From Planctomycetaceae bacterium (GTDB lineage Bacteria > Planctomycetota > Planctomycetia > Pirellulales > Pirellulaceae), in NCBI GenBank assembly GCA_003455945.1, contig DMPQ01000269.1:34326-53260 (forward strand): DNA of 18,935 nt, in the 5' to 3' direction. Below, piece by piece: positions 1-8,284 of this stretch (its first letter is position 1; the number at the start of each line of letters is the position of its first letter). Under the pieces are notes generated by a model. It made no database searches, was not told where the DNA came from, and saw only the letters and a list, made by a program, of their open reading frames with translations. The translations under genes and the position numbers were made by a program.

Positions 1-1
1 T

Positions 2-160
2 CGGGCGATGACGACCTGCCACCTGGCCAACATCGCGATCCGTCTCGGTCGCCCGCTGAAGTGGGATCCCGAAACGCAGCACATCGTCGGCGACGAGGCG
101 GCGGCTGCGTGGGAGCGGCGCTCCCAGCGCGAAGGGTACGAGATCGACGTCCAGGTCTGA
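2..160 (+). CDS. Gfo/Idh/MocA family oxidoreductase, C-terminal fragment
   Basis: This is the last 52 codons of a gene that begins left of the window; the frame is open from base 2 to the TGA at 158-160. The peptide carries a THLA-like CHLANIAIRLG stretch followed by LKWDPETQHIVGDEAA. In planctomycete Gfo/Idh/MocA-type NAD(P)-dependent oxidoreductases this is the usual C-terminal signature, where the HxxN helix is followed by a 'W-D-P-E-x-x-x-F/I-x-G-D' stretch. The family's Rossmann domain and catalytic EKP motif would lie outside the window, so the substrate (usually a sugar or inositol derivative) cannot be judged. A strong hairpin follows 17 bases after the stop, so the gene is probably transcriptionally separate from the glycolate operon. 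Confidence 0.75.
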   Translation, partial: RAMTTCHLANIAIRLGRPLKWDPETQHIVGDEAAAAWERRSQREGYEIDVQV

Positions 161-176
161 GCCGTGGCGCGGAACA

Positions 177-209
177 GGGGAGCCGATCGCGAACCGATCG
201 GCTCCCTCT
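177..209 (+). terminator. Strong hairpin after the oxidoreductase gene
   Basis: A perfect 12-bp stem pairs bases 178-189 (GGGAGCCGATCG) with 195-206, around a 5-base loop. A G-U pair can add a thirteenth step. The 3' flank is pyrimidine-rich (TCTCCCTT) rather than a true U-tract. It is therefore either a weak intrinsic terminator or a 3'-end stabilising hairpin. Its position just after the stop codon supports a transcript end. Confidence 0.6.
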
Positions 210-296
210 CCCTTCACCGCCGCCGAGGGCTCGGCCATCGGCGTGCCTCGCTTCCGGCCGGGCGAGGGAAAGCGGTCTCTTCGAGGCGGTCGCCCG

Positions 297-326
297 TTTT
301 CCGAGCCGCGCGGCGGGGACTAGAAT
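297..326 (+). promoter_or_regulatory. Candidate promoter of the glyoxylate/glycolate operon
   Basis: TAGAAT at 321-326 resembles a sigma-70 -10 element. The T-rich TTTTCC at 297-302 is a poor -35 match at 18-base spacing. The start codon at 393 would give a leader of about 60 bases. The same hexamer occurs in other intergenic spacers of this window (8279, 9008 and, on the - strand, 15557-15562), which raises its credibility slightly. The rest of the 161-392 spacer shows no gene. Confidence 0.4.
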
Positions 327-392
327 CCGGATCCTGCCCTTTCGCGAAACGCTTCGCGACGGCAAGTTCCTCCACCACCGGATCGGTCGCCG

Positions 393-1583
393 ATGTCATC
401 CAACCGCCCCTCTTGGGCTCCGCCCGAACGCTTGCTGCTCGGTCCCGGTCCGAGTGCCGTTCCGGCTCGCGTTCTCCAGGCGCTGGCCGCTCCGACGCTC
501 GGGCATCTCGATCCCGCCTATCTGGCGATCATGGACGAGACGCGGCGACTGATGCGTCAGGTCTTCGCCACCGAGAACGAGCTGACTCTGGCGGTCTCGG
601 GGACCGGCAGTGCCGGCATGGAAGCGTGTCTGTGCAATCTGATCGAGCCGGGGGACGAGGCGATCGTCTGCGTCAACGGCGTCTTCGGCGGCCGCATGCG
701 CGAAGTGGCCGAGCGGTACGGCGCGACGGTCCATGCGGTCGAGGCGGAATGGGGACGTGCGATCGATCCCGACGCGATCCGTCGCACGCTCCAGGAACAT
801 CCGCGGACGAAGCTGATCGGCATCGTGCATGCCGAGACGTCGACCGGCGTGCAGCAGCCGATGGACGAGGTCGCGCGGCTCGCGCAGGAACACGGCGCAC
901 TGCTCGTCGTCGATTGCGTCACCAGTCTCGGCGGCGTTCCGGTCCCGACCGACGAATGGAAGGCGGACGCGGTCTACAGCGGGACCCAGAAATGCCTTTC
1001 GTGCCCTCCCGGCCTGGCGCCGGTCACCTTCTCGAAGCGAGCGGCCGAAGCGATCCGTTCGCGGCGGACGAAGGTCATCAGCTGGTATCTCGACGTTTCG
1101 CTGTTGATGGCCTACTGGGGATCGGACCGGGTCTATCACCACACGGCTCCGATCAACATGACCTACGCGCTCCGCGAAGCGCTGCTGATGGTGGTCGAAG
1201 AGGGGCTCGAGCGACGTTTCGCGCGGCACCAGCTGAATCATCTCGCCCTGCGCGCCGGTCTCGAGGCACTCGGTCTGACCTACATCCCCGATCGCTCGCT
1301 CCCGACGCTGAACGCGGTTTCGGTTCCCGACGGGATCGACGACGCGGTGATCCGAAAGCGTCTGCTGCTCGAGTACGACATCGAGATCGGTGCCGGCCTC
1401 GGCCCCTTCAAGGGGCGCGCCTGGCGAGTCGGGTTGATGGGGCATTCGAGTTCGCGTCGCAGCGTGACGACCTTCCTGGCGGCGCTCGGCACGTTGCTGC
1501 GTGAGCTCGGTTGGCGAGGCGGCTCGGGCGATCCGCTCGATGCGGCCGGCGCGGTGTACGCCGGACACGAGAAGTCGTCATGA
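393..1583 (+). CDS. Alanine/serine-glyoxylate aminotransferase family protein (class V, PLP)
   Basis: A 396-residue fold-type I, class V aminotransferase that transfers an amino group from alanine or serine to glyoxylate, giving glycine. It opens with [11 protein letters not shown], the substrate-binding start of the family. [10 protein letters not shown] near residue 70 binds the PLP phosphate, D174 in VVDC contacts the pyridine nitrogen, and K200 in [12 protein letters not shown] is the predicted Schiff-base lysine. [16 protein letters not shown] (about 249-264) and R345 in [10 protein letters not shown], the likely substrate carboxylate arginine, are typical of AGT rather than cysteine desulfurases. 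The length matches human AGT (392). It is first of four genes with ATGA overlaps, ahead of glcDEF, whose product glyoxylate is its substrate; this supports glyoxylate detoxification or glycine formation. No clear Shine-Dalgarno precedes the ATG. The amino donor cannot be decided from sequence. Confidence 0.93.
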   Translation: MSSNRPSWAPPERLLLGPGPSAVPARVLQALAAPTLGHLDPAYLAIMDETRRLMRQVFATENELTLAVSGTGSAGMEACLCNLIEPGDEAIVCVNGVFGGRMREVAERYGATVHAVEAEWGRAIDPDAIRRTLQEHPRTKLIGIVHAETSTGVQQPMDEVARLAQEHGALLVVDCVTSLGGVPVPTDEWKADAVYSGTQKCLSCPPGLAPVTFSKRAAEAIRSRRTKVISWYLDVSLLMAYWGSDRVYHHTAPINMTYALREALLMVVEEGLERRFARHQLNHLALRAGLEALGLTYIPDRSLPTLNAVSVPDGIDDAVIRKRLLLEYDIEIGAGLGPFKGRAWRVGLMGHSSSRRSVTTFLAALGTLLRELGWRGGSGDPLDAAGAVYAGHEKSS

Positions 1584-3028
1584 ACTTCGACGCGGCGCTC
1601 GACGAGATCCGCCGTGCGCTCCCGGCCGAGCGGATCGTGCTCGAAGCGGGAGGGCTCGCGGCGTTCGAATCGGACGGTCTGACCGCCTTCGCCGTCCGCC
1701 CTCGCGCGGTGGTCGTTCCCGAGAGCGAAGCCGATGTCGTGGCGATCGTCACGGCCTGTGCAAGGCATCGCGTTCCGTACGTCGCGCGCGGCAGCGGAAC
1801 GAGTCTCTCCGGAGGCTCGTTGCCGCATCAGGACGGCATCGTCATCGCCCTCAATCGGATGAACGCCATCCTGCGGATCGATCCGCGCGAGCGGATTGCC
1901 GTCGTTCAGGCGGGAGCGATCAACCTGGCGCTCTCGGCCAAGGCGGCTCCGCACGGTCTCTACTACGCTCCGGATCCGTCGAGTCAGCAGATCTGCACGA
2001 TCGGCGGCAACGTCGCCTTCAACTCCGGAGGCGCTCACTGTCTGAAGTACGGCATGACGGCCAATCACGTGCTCGGGCTGCGAGTCGTGCTCCCCGACGG
2101 AACGGTCGAATCCCTGGGCGGCGAATCGTGCGAGCAGGTCGGTCCCGATGCGGTCGGGCTGTTCGTCGGCAGCGAAGGTCTGCTCGGGATCGCGACCGAA
2201 GTGACCGTTCGACTGTTGCCGAAGCCTCAGGCGTTCCATACGGTCCTGGCCGGGTACGCGACCCTCGAGCAGGCCGGCGACGCGGTGACTCGGATCGTCG
2301 GTTCGGGGTTGCTTCCCGGCGCGCTCGAGATCATGGATCGGCTCTCGATGGACGCGGCTCATGCAGCGGTCGGCGCCAAGTATCCGGCGGGCTGCGAGGC
2401 GGTGCTGATCGTGGAGCTGGATGGTGCCGGCGATTGGGTCGACGTCGAGCGTCGGCGCCTCGAACGGCTGATCGCCGATTCGGGACCGGTCGAGGTGCTG
2501 ATCGCCGATGATGCCGACGAGCGGCTGAAGATCTGGAAGGGACGCAAGAGCGCCTTCTCGGCGGTCGGGCGCCTCAGTCCCGACTTCATCGTGCAGGACG
2601 GCGTCGTGCCGCGGACGAAGCTGGCCGAAGCGCTGCGAGGAATCTCGGCGATGTCGCGCGAGACGGGGATCCGCGTGGCGAACGTCTTTCATGCCGGGGA
2701 CGGCAATCTCCATCCGCTCATCATGTACGACGGTCGGGAGCCCGGAGCGCTCGAGCGCGCCGAGGAGTTGGCCGGCAGGATCGTCGCGCTCTGCGTCGAC
2801 CTCGGCGGCTCGATTACCGGCGAGCACGGCGTCGGCATGGAGAAACGGCAGTTTCTCTCGCGGATGTTTTCCGAAGAGGACATCGCGGCGATGAAGCGCG
2901 TCCGGCACAGTCTCGATCCGGACGAGATCTCGAATCGCGGCAAGGTCTTTCCGGACGCCGAAGCGCCGTCGCTCCGCATGTACGGTCTCCATCCGCTCGA
3001 AGCGGCGGGGCAGGTGTCGCGACTATGA
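1580..3028 (+). CDS. glcD: Glycolate oxidase/dehydrogenase, FAD-linked subunit GlcD
   Basis: A 482-residue flavoprotein of the VAO/PCMH family that oxidises glycolate to glyoxylate and passes electrons to GlcF and the quinone pool. The FAD domain shows [11 protein letters not shown] (residues 69-79, PP-loop), [15 protein letters not shown] (137-151) and GSEGLLGI (198-204). The C-terminal FAD-oxidase domain has HAGDGNLHP (371-379) and GEHGVGMEK (414-422), whose His and Glu residues are the usual catalytic and metal-binding set. The length is close to E. coli GlcD (499). I chose the ATG at 1580, which overlaps the aminotransferase stop as ATGA. Longer in-frame starts, from 1511, lie inside the upstream gene and add a non-homologous leader. 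A D-lactate dehydrogenase role is possible for this fold, but the adjacent glcE and glcF favour glycolate. Confidence 0.95.
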   Translation: MNFDAALDEIRRALPAERIVLEAGGLAAFESDGLTAFAVRPRAVVVPESEADVVAIVTACARHRVPYVARGSGTSLSGGSLPHQDGIVIALNRMNAILRIDPRERIAVVQAGAINLALSAKAAPHGLYYAPDPSSQQICTIGGNVAFNSGGAHCLKYGMTANHVLGLRVVLPDGTVESLGGESCEQVGPDAVGLFVGSEGLLGIATEVTVRLLPKPQAFHTVLAGYATLEQAGDAVTRIVGSGLLPGALEIMDRLSMDAAHAAVGAKYPAGCEAVLIVELDGAGDWVDVERRRLERLIADSGPVEVLIADDADERLKIWKGRKSAFSAVGRLSPDFIVQDGVVPRTKLAEALRGISAMSRETGIRVANVFHAGDGNLHPLIMYDGREPGALERAEELAGRIVALCVDLGGSITGEHGVGMEKRQFLSRMFSEEDIAAMKRVRHSLDPDEISNRGKVFPDAEAPSLRMYGLHPLEAAGQVSRL

Positions 3029-4164
3029 ACCCGTCGAACGCGACCGAAGCCGATGCCGCGTCGAACCGCGGTCGAGTCGAACGTCCCGAGACTCCCGACG
3101 AGGCGGCTCGGATCGTTGCCGCCTCCGAGCGGATCGTGGTGGTGGGGCGAGGGACCAAGCCGGGGCCGCGCGCCGGTGATCCGGTCTCGGCGATTCGCCT
3201 GGATCTTTCGGCGCTCTCCGGCATTCTGGAGTACGAACCGACCGAGTTCACGCTGACGGCGCGAGCCGGCACGCCGCTGCGCGAGCTGCGAGCGGCTCTC
3301 GAGGAGAACGGGCAGTATCTGCCGTTCGACCCGCCGCTGGTCGATGCCGGTGCGTCGCTCGGAGGAACGCTCGCCTGCGGCCTTTCGGGACCGGGGCGAG
3401 TCCGATTCGGCGGCGCACGCGATTTCGTGCTCGGACTCCGTTTCGTCGACGGGCACGGCACGATCGTGCGCGGCGGCGGCAAGGTGGTGAAGAACGCCGC
3501 CGGATTCGACTTTCCGAAGTTCTTCGTCGGCGCCTGTGGAGAGTTCGGCGCGGTGCTGGAATGGACCGTCAAGGTCTTTCCGCTGCCGCCGGTCCGCCGT
3601 TCGTTCGTCGTCGACGGACTCGATCCGGCTCGCGCGGTCGACACGATCGTGAGACTGACGACGCGGCCGCTCGATCTCGACGCGCTCGATCTGCGTCCCG
3701 AAGGGGAGCGGATCGCGATGCGGATCCGGATGGCGGGCGAACCGGAATCGATCGAGCGGCAGGTCGGCACGATCGCGTCGTTGCTGAATGTCGAGCCGGC
3801 GGAGGTCGGAGCGATCGCGTGGTACGAGCTCGATGATCTCACCTGGTGCGGGGCCGACCGGACGCTCGTTCGCGTCCCGACGCCGCTGGGGAAGTTCTCG
3901 GCACTGCTCGCGGCGATCGATGCGGAAGGGGCCGACTGGCGCGCGTCGGCCGGTGGCCAACTCGTTTGGGTCTCGCTCCCTGCCGAGGGCTTCGCATCGT
4001 TCGGTCGTCGGATGGCGGCCCTCGGGCTGACCGGTCTGACGATTCGTCCGTCGTCCGGAAGTCCGAGGGGAGGACGGATCGGTTCGTCGATCGAGCGGAC
4101 GTTCCTGACGCGAGTCCGACAGGCGCTCGACCCGCAAGGTCGATTCGGAGTGCTCGACGCATGA
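3025..4164 (+). CDS. glcE: Glycolate oxidase, FAD-binding subunit GlcE
   Basis: A 379-residue PCMH-type FAD-binding protein, the second flavin subunit of the GlcDEF complex. Visible motifs are GRGTKPG (41-47), the FAD-domain core [15 protein letters not shown] (111-125) and [23 protein letters not shown] (153-175), which is highly typical of GlcE. The C-terminal half is divergent, as is usual, and lacks the GEHGVG motif of GlcD, consistent with a shorter structural/FAD role. It is slightly longer than E. coli GlcE (350). The start overlaps the glcD stop as ATGA, and the stop overlaps the glcF start in the same way, so the subunits are probably translationally coupled in fixed ratio. Confidence 0.93.
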   Translation: MNPSNATEADAASNRGRVERPETPDEAARIVAASERIVVVGRGTKPGPRAGDPVSAIRLDLSALSGILEYEPTEFTLTARAGTPLRELRAALEENGQYLPFDPPLVDAGASLGGTLACGLSGPGRVRFGGARDFVLGLRFVDGHGTIVRGGGKVVKNAAGFDFPKFFVGACGEFGAVLEWTVKVFPLPPVRRSFVVDGLDPARAVDTIVRLTTRPLDLDALDLRPEGERIAMRIRMAGEPESIERQVGTIASLLNVEPAEVGAIAWYELDDLTWCGADRTLVRVPTPLGKFSALLAAIDAEGADWRASAGGQLVWVSLPAEGFASFGRRMAALGLTGLTIRPSSGSPRGGRIGSSIERTFLTRVRQALDPQGRFGVLDA

Positions 4165-5450
4165 GACAGGAGATTCCTGCCGAGAAGCTCGGACCGTGGG
4201 GACCGGCGATGGCCGAGGCGGTGCAGACCTGCGTCCATTGCGGGTTCTGTCTGCCGACTTGTCCGACCTACCGCGACCTGCAGCAGGAACCCGACTCGCC
4301 TCGCGGCAGGATCCTGCTGATGAAGGAGGCGCTGGAGGGGAAGCTGCCGATCGTCGAGGCGTTGACGCACGTCGATCGGTGCCTGGGTTGCCTGGCATGC
4401 GAGACCGCGTGTCCTTCCGGGGTGAAGTACGGCCATCTGATCAGTCCGTTTCGAGCGCATGCCGAGGCCGAGCGTCCGCGCACGCTGATGGATCGTCTGA
4501 AACGCCGACTGGTCTTCGCGACGCTGCCGTATCCGGGCCGATTCCGCCTGGCGATGCGATTCGGCCGGGCGACTCGCTTCCTGCGCGGGCTGGTGCCGCG
4601 TCCGCTTCGGCCGATGGTCGACATGGTTCCCGACACGCTGCCGCCGCCGATCCGTCTCGCGACTCGCTATCCGGCATCGGGCGCGGTCAAGGGACGTGTC
4701 GCGCTGCTCGCCGGATGTGCGCAGCAGGTCCTCGATCCCGAGATCAATGCCGCGACGATCCGCGTGCTGAATCGGAACGGGATCGAGGTGTTGGTGCCGG
4801 CAGAGCAGGGGTGCTGCGGCGCGCTGGCATGGCATGTCGGCGAGAGCGAACGGGCGAAACGAGCGGCGATCGCGATGATGTCGGCCATGCCGGACGACGT
4901 CGATGCGATCGTCACGAATGCTGCCGGTTGCGGCTCCGGAATGCACGAGTACCCGTTGCTGCTCGAGGGGACCGAGCATCACGAACGTGCGCGACGATTT
5001 GCCGCCAAGGTCAAGGACATCTCGGTCGTCCTGCAGCAGTTCGGCATCGAGACGCCTCCTGCCGTCAGGCCGACTCGCGTTGCCTATCATGACGCCTGTC
5101 ACCTGGCTCATGCCCAAGGTGTCCGTTCGGCACCGCGCCGTCTTCTCGCCTCGATTCCCGGAGTCGAACTGGTCGAGATCCGTGACGGGGAGATCTGCTG
5201 CGGCTCGGCCGGCACCTACAACATCGATCAGCCGGCGATCGCCGAGCGATTGGGGCGAGACAAGGCGGCGGCGGTTCGCGAGACCGAGTGCGACATCGCG
5301 GCGGCAGGAAACATCGGCTGTCTGGTGCAGATCCGCCGACAACTGGCGGCGACGGGACGAGCGGTGCCGGTCGAGCATCCGGTCGTGCTGCTCGACCGCG
5401 CCTATGCCGGCCGATCGCTGATCGACGGCCGCGAGCCTGGCGCGAGCTGA
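4161..5450 (+). CDS. glcF: Glycolate oxidase, iron-sulfur subunit GlcF
   Basis: A 429-residue electron-transfer subunit. Two ferredoxin-type 4Fe-4S motifs lie near the N-terminus: C24-x2-C27-x2-C30-x3-C34-P and C74-x2-C77-x2-C80-x3-C84-P. Two CCG (heterodisulfide-reductase-like) domains follow. The first has GC at 185-186 and GCCG at 217-220, the second HDACH at 310-314 and CCGSAG at 346-351. It moves electrons from the GlcD/GlcE flavins toward the membrane quinone; no transmembrane helix is evident, so association is peripheral. The ATG at 4161 overlaps the glcE stop (ATGA). It is the last gene of the tightly overlapped block; the next gene starts 56 bases later with no obvious terminator between them. 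Confidence 0.94.
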   Translation: MRQEIPAEKLGPWGPAMAEAVQTCVHCGFCLPTCPTYRDLQQEPDSPRGRILLMKEALEGKLPIVEALTHVDRCLGCLACETACPSGVKYGHLISPFRAHAEAERPRTLMDRLKRRLVFATLPYPGRFRLAMRFGRATRFLRGLVPRPLRPMVDMVPDTLPPPIRLATRYPASGAVKGRVALLAGCAQQVLDPEINAATIRVLNRNGIEVLVPAEQGCCGALAWHVGESERAKRAAIAMMSAMPDDVDAIVTNAAGCGSGMHEYPLLLEGTEHHERARRFAAKVKDISVVLQQFGIETPPAVRPTRVAYHDACHLAHAQGVRSAPRRLLASIPGVELVEIRDGEICCGSAGTYNIDQPAIAERLGRDKAAAVRETECDIAAAGNIGCLVQIRRQLAATGRAVPVEHPVVLLDRAYAGRSLIDGREPGAS

Positions 5451-5506
5451 GCGCGAGGCGGCGGACCGAACCGATCGAATCCCGGGAGTGGCGGAGCGAC
5501 GAACCG

Positions 5507-6472
5507 ATGACGAGCGAAACGAAGTTCGGAACGACCGACGGAACCTGGTTCCTGCTCGGCGATGCGGTGACTCAGGCGGCCGGTAGGCGCGGCGGCTATT
5601 TGGCTCGCCTGCGCGATGCCGTCGCCTCGATCTATCCCGATCGGCGTCTGGAACTCGTCGCGGCGGGACGAGCCGGTGATCGGGTTCCCGAGCTGCGCGA
5701 TCGACTCTTCGCCGAAGTCCTGCCGCGTGATCCGGCGGGTGTCGTGGTCGTCGTCGGCGTGACCGACGTCTGGTATGCCAGTCGAGGTCAGGCGACTCCG
5801 ATCGACGAGTATCGCGCGGCGCTGGCCGACATCGTCCGCGGATGTCGCGAGCGTCGGGTGCCGGTCTGGTTGTGCACGCCGATGGTGGTCGGCGAGCGGA
5901 TCGGAGTGGCGAACTCGTTCGACGAGGGACTCGATCGCTGTGCCGACGCGGTCCGTCAGGTGGCGGCGACCGAAGGGGCCGGACTGGTCGACCTGCGGCG
6001 ACGATTCCGCGACGAGCTGACTCGGACCAACGACCGAGATCGGGCGCACGGTCTGCTGACCGTCGATGGAGTCCATCCGAACGACGCCGGCTCGCGGCTG
6101 ATCGAATCGGCGATCCGCGAGGCGCTCGGGATGGACGTGACGCGCGGCGGCGAGCGCGTTCTCAGGCATATCGTCCTGTTCCGCTGGGTGCCTCAGGTCG
6201 ACGCCTCCGAACTGGCGTCGATCGAGCGGCAGTTCCGGCAGCTGGCGCGCGAGATTCCGGGGGTGCTCGGTTTCGAGTGCGGAACCGACAATAGCCCGGA
6301 AGGACTCCAGCAGGGTTTCACTCATGCGTATGTCGTGACGTTTCGGGATGAGGCGGCTCGGGACGCTTATCTTCCCCACCCGGCACATCAGGCCTTCGTC
6401 GATCGCGTCAAGCCTCGCCTTGCCCAGGCTCTGGTGGTCGACTTCTGGGGCGATGCCGATCGAAAGGGATGA
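5507..6472 (+). CDS. SGNH/GDSL-hydrolase-like domain fused to a Dabb (A/B-barrel) domain; catalytic Ser and Asn replaced
   Basis: A 321-residue two-domain protein. Residues about 13-208 look like an SGNH/GDSL hydrolase: block I FLLGDAVTQ (16-23), block II Gly region AAGRAGDRV (52-60), block III VVVGVTDVWY (81-90), block V DGVHPN (187-192). Family knowledge expects GDS in block I and GxND in block III. Here the nucleophile Ser is Ala20 and the oxyanion Asn is Thr86, while D187 and H190 remain, so classical esterase activity looks lost. Residues about 218-316 form a Dabb domain (LRHIVLFRW, SPEGLQQGFTHAYVVTF, YLPHPAHQAFV). The ATG at 5507 has GGAG 10 bases upstream; longer in-frame starts lie inside glcF. 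It lies 56 bases after glcF on the same strand and could be cotranscribed. Its function is unknown; a ligand-binding pseudoenzyme is one reading. Confidence 0.8.
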   Translation: MTSETKFGTTDGTWFLLGDAVTQAAGRRGGYLARLRDAVASIYPDRRLELVAAGRAGDRVPELRDRLFAEVLPRDPAGVVVVVGVTDVWYASRGQATPIDEYRAALADIVRGCRERRVPVWLCTPMVVGERIGVANSFDEGLDRCADAVRQVAATEGAGLVDLRRRFRDELTRTNDRDRAHGLLTVDGVHPNDAGSRLIESAIREALGMDVTRGGERVLRHIVLFRWVPQVDASELASIERQFRQLAREIPGVLGFECGTDNSPEGLQQGFTHAYVVTFRDEAARDAYLPHPAHQAFVDRVKPRLAQALVVDFWGDADRKG

Positions 6473-6554
6473 GCGATTCCGGGGGCGAGTCGCCGTGAGT
6501 CGGCGGTTCGGCACTTGTCGGATTCGCTCCAGGTCGGCGGCGTGAGGCGAACGG

Positions 6555-7625
6555 GTGAGGGACCGCGTGAACGAGACGATCGACACTCGCGATTCGGCCG
6601 CGGCGCCGGAACGCTGCTTCGAGCACCTTCGGCCGCGAGACCAGCCCGAATCGGTGGCGGAGCTCTCGGCGGCGCTGCTTCGACCGTTCGAGGTGGTCGG
6701 CGCCTCGCTCGCCGTGACCGAGTGTCTGTTCGAGGAAGTGCCGTTCGTCGCGGCCGGCGAGCGGCGCTCCTGGTTCGACCCGAGCGGTCGGGAGGTGACG
6801 GCCGAGTTTGCCGACTCGCTGGGATTGAACGACTCGATCGCGCTCGAGCGCCCTCATCGAGGCATGCGGGAGATCGAGGGAGCGAGCTGGATTGCCGAAC
6901 GTTTTCCCGACTCGATTCGCTCCGCGGAGCCGATCGCGGTCGTCTGGGCTCGCTGGGCGCGAGGCAAGCTGACCGTCGCCGCTCCGGCTCGGTCGGTCGA
7001 CCTCGAGTTCGAAGGATGGGCGAGGCACTTGGCGACCGGTCGCACGCGAGTCGCGCCGTTTCGGTGCCCCGAGACCGGAGCGAGCGGCGATCGGATCGTG
7101 GTCAGCGACGACGGCGAGCCGACCGTCCCCGAGGCGTTGGGGATCTGTGCCGTTTCGGGGCGTCGCCGCCTGGTTTCGCATCTCGTTCCGTGCGGCGTTT
7201 CCGGGGCGCTTGCTTCGGCCGATCGATTGACCGAGTGTCCGGTTTCGGGAATCGTCGCGATTCCGTCAACGCTTGTCCGCTGCGACTGGTGTGCGACCGG
7301 CGTTGCGCCATCCGTGCTCGTGAAGCAGGTCTGCTCGCTCTGCCGCGATGGTGTCCCGCTGAACGGCGACTCGACCTGGCTCGATTGGCTCGCTGATCAC
7401 GAGCCGGATGCCTCGGCGTGGCGATGGAGTTTCGCGTCGAGTCGAATCCAGGGGGTTCTCGTCGGTCGGCGATGGCCCCGACGGCTGGCTCTGCACGTGG
7501 TGCGGATGGCGGATCGGCAGGCGCTGAGAAGCCGCATCCGTTCGGTCTGGGGGAGCTGGGTGACCCGGTTCGACGCTCAGTCCGAGGTCGCTCGACCGGG
7601 CGCAAACGCGACCCAACCGGAATAG
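6555..7625 (+). CDS. Hypothetical protein with tandem Cys-x-Val-Ser-Gly repeats
   Basis: A 356-residue protein I cannot assign to a named family. Residues 1-165 are mixed alpha/beta without recognisable motifs. Residues 171-263 hold a Cys array: CPETG at 171, then CAVSG (198), CGVSG (213) and CPVSG (228), then CDWC (243-246) and CSLC (260-263). The spacing of 198, 213, 228 and 243 is exactly 15 residues. The final pair of CxxC motifs looks like a zinc ribbon. The C-terminus is basic (HVVRMADRQALRSRIRSVW). I took the GTG at 6555; a second in-frame GTG at 6567 has a comparable GAGG element upstream and could equally be used. It lies 82 bases after the SGNH-like/Dabb gene, and its 3' end overlaps the convergent next gene. 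Planctomycete hypothetical proteins carry similar C-x-V-[ST]-G repeats; the function is unknown. Confidence 0.75.
   Translation: MRDRVNETIDTRDSAAAPERCFEHLRPRDQPESVAELSAALLRPFEVVGASLAVTECLFEEVPFVAAGERRSWFDPSGREVTAEFADSLGLNDSIALERPHRGMREIEGASWIAERFPDSIRSAEPIAVVWARWARGKLTVAAPARSVDLEFEGWARHLATGRTRVAPFRCPETGASGDRIVVSDDGEPTVPEALGICAVSGRRRLVSHLVPCGVSGALASADRLTECPVSGIVAIPSTLVRCDWCATGVAPSVLVKQVCSLCRDGVPLNGDSTWLDWLADHEPDASAWRWSFASSRIQGVLVGRRWPRRLALHVVRMADRQALRSRIRSVWGSWVTRFDAQSEVARPGANATQPE
7146..7343 (+). repeat. Array encoding 15-residue Cys repeats
   Basis: Three consecutive units begin Cys-x-Val-Ser-Gly at residues 198, 213 and 228 of the hypothetical protein. A fourth, variant unit (243) starts CDWCATG, and a closing CSLC is at 260-263. 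Within units a Leu sits near position 13 (SHLVP, DRLTE, STLVR). The DNA is not obviously repetitive, so the repeat is old and maintained at protein level. Confidence 0.6.
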
Positions 7626-8119
7626 GCGATACCGGCGACCAGCAGCAGCAAGCCGCCGGCCGCCAAGCCCAGATAGCGACGGTCGCGCTTGATGTCCGCG
7701 ACGACCTTCTCGGGAACCTGTTCGGCCAGCTCGGCCGGGCGTACGAACTCCTTCCACGCCTCGAACAGTTCGTCGATCGGCATCTCGTCGGCGAACCGTT
7801 CCATCTCGGCCTTGCCGGCAAGCTGAGGCACCTCGGTCTGAAGACCGGTGCGCAGATAGAGGAAGGCGCCGGCGAACAGCAGGCCGACGAGAGCGGCACC
7901 GAGTCCGATCGTCAGGCGTCGCTGACGTTGCGGATCCCAAGCCGCTGCGGATCCCGTCGATACGTCGGGAGCGATCGGCAGCTCGCGGATCCGACGCATC
8001 GTCGGGAGCGTGACCGACTGGCCGCAACTCGGACAGGGGAGTTCGCGACCGGCCTGAGAGGGTTCGACGATCAGCGAGCTTCCGCACCGATCGCACGGGA
8101 AGAGATGCCGACTGGCCAT
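7577..8119 (-). CDS. Zinc-ribbon, two-transmembrane hypothetical protein
   Basis: A 180-residue membrane protein. The N-terminus has a double-CxxC zinc ribbon (C9, C12, C29, C32: PCDRCG and PCPSCGQ). Hydrophobic segment 1 lies at about 70-89 (LTIGLGAALVGLLFAGAFLYL), a soluble helical loop at 95-148, and segment 2 at about 150-172 (LGLAAGGLLLLVAGIAYSGW). Family knowledge: such ribbon-plus-TM proteins are common and uncharacterised in planctomycetes. I chose the ATG at 8119 because the ribbon starts directly after it; a further in-frame start at 8239 adds 40 basic, low-quality residues. ATCATA at 8199-8204 reads TATGAT on the gene's strand and may be its -10 element. The 3' end overlaps the + strand gene by 49 bases. 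Confidence 0.75.
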   Translation of the reverse strand: MASRHLFPCDRCGSSLIVEPSQAGRELPCPSCGQSVTLPTMRRIRELPIAPDVSTGSAAAWDPQRQRRLTIGLGAALVGLLFAGAFLYLRTGLQTEVPQLAGKAEMERFADEMPIDELFEAWKEFVRPAELAEQVPEKVVADIKRDRRYLGLAAGGLLLLVAGIAYSGWVAFAPGRATSD

Positions 8120-8256
8120 GGGGTCGAGTCGCTGCGGAACAAGGGGCGAAACGGCGTCCGCGAATCCCGATCGGAATCGCTGGTGACGCCGTCGAACATC
8201 ATAGCCGGAATCGACGCGCCTCGGGGGAGCGAGCGGCAAACCTGACGGATTCGGAC

Positions 8257-8284
8257 TGGACCGTCGAATGCCTGTGGTTAGAAT
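8257..8284 (+). promoter_or_regulatory. Possible distal promoter in the spacer
   Basis: TGGACC (8257-8262) matches four of six TTGACA positions and is followed after 16 bases by TAGAAT (8279-8284). No coding sequence starts soon after it on the + strand. It would therefore drive either a non-coding transcript or a leader of more than 900 bases for the sigma gene. Confidence 0.25.

Noticed and set aside
1511..1579. Longer N-terminus for GlcD
   Set aside because: The extra 23 residues lie within the aminotransferase gene and are not GlcD-like; the ATGA overlap gives the expected family start.
2814..5378. An 854-codon open frame on the - strand across glcD/glcE/glcF
   Set aside because: No motifs and low-complexity Arg/Ser composition; it is the mirror of the well-supported glc genes.
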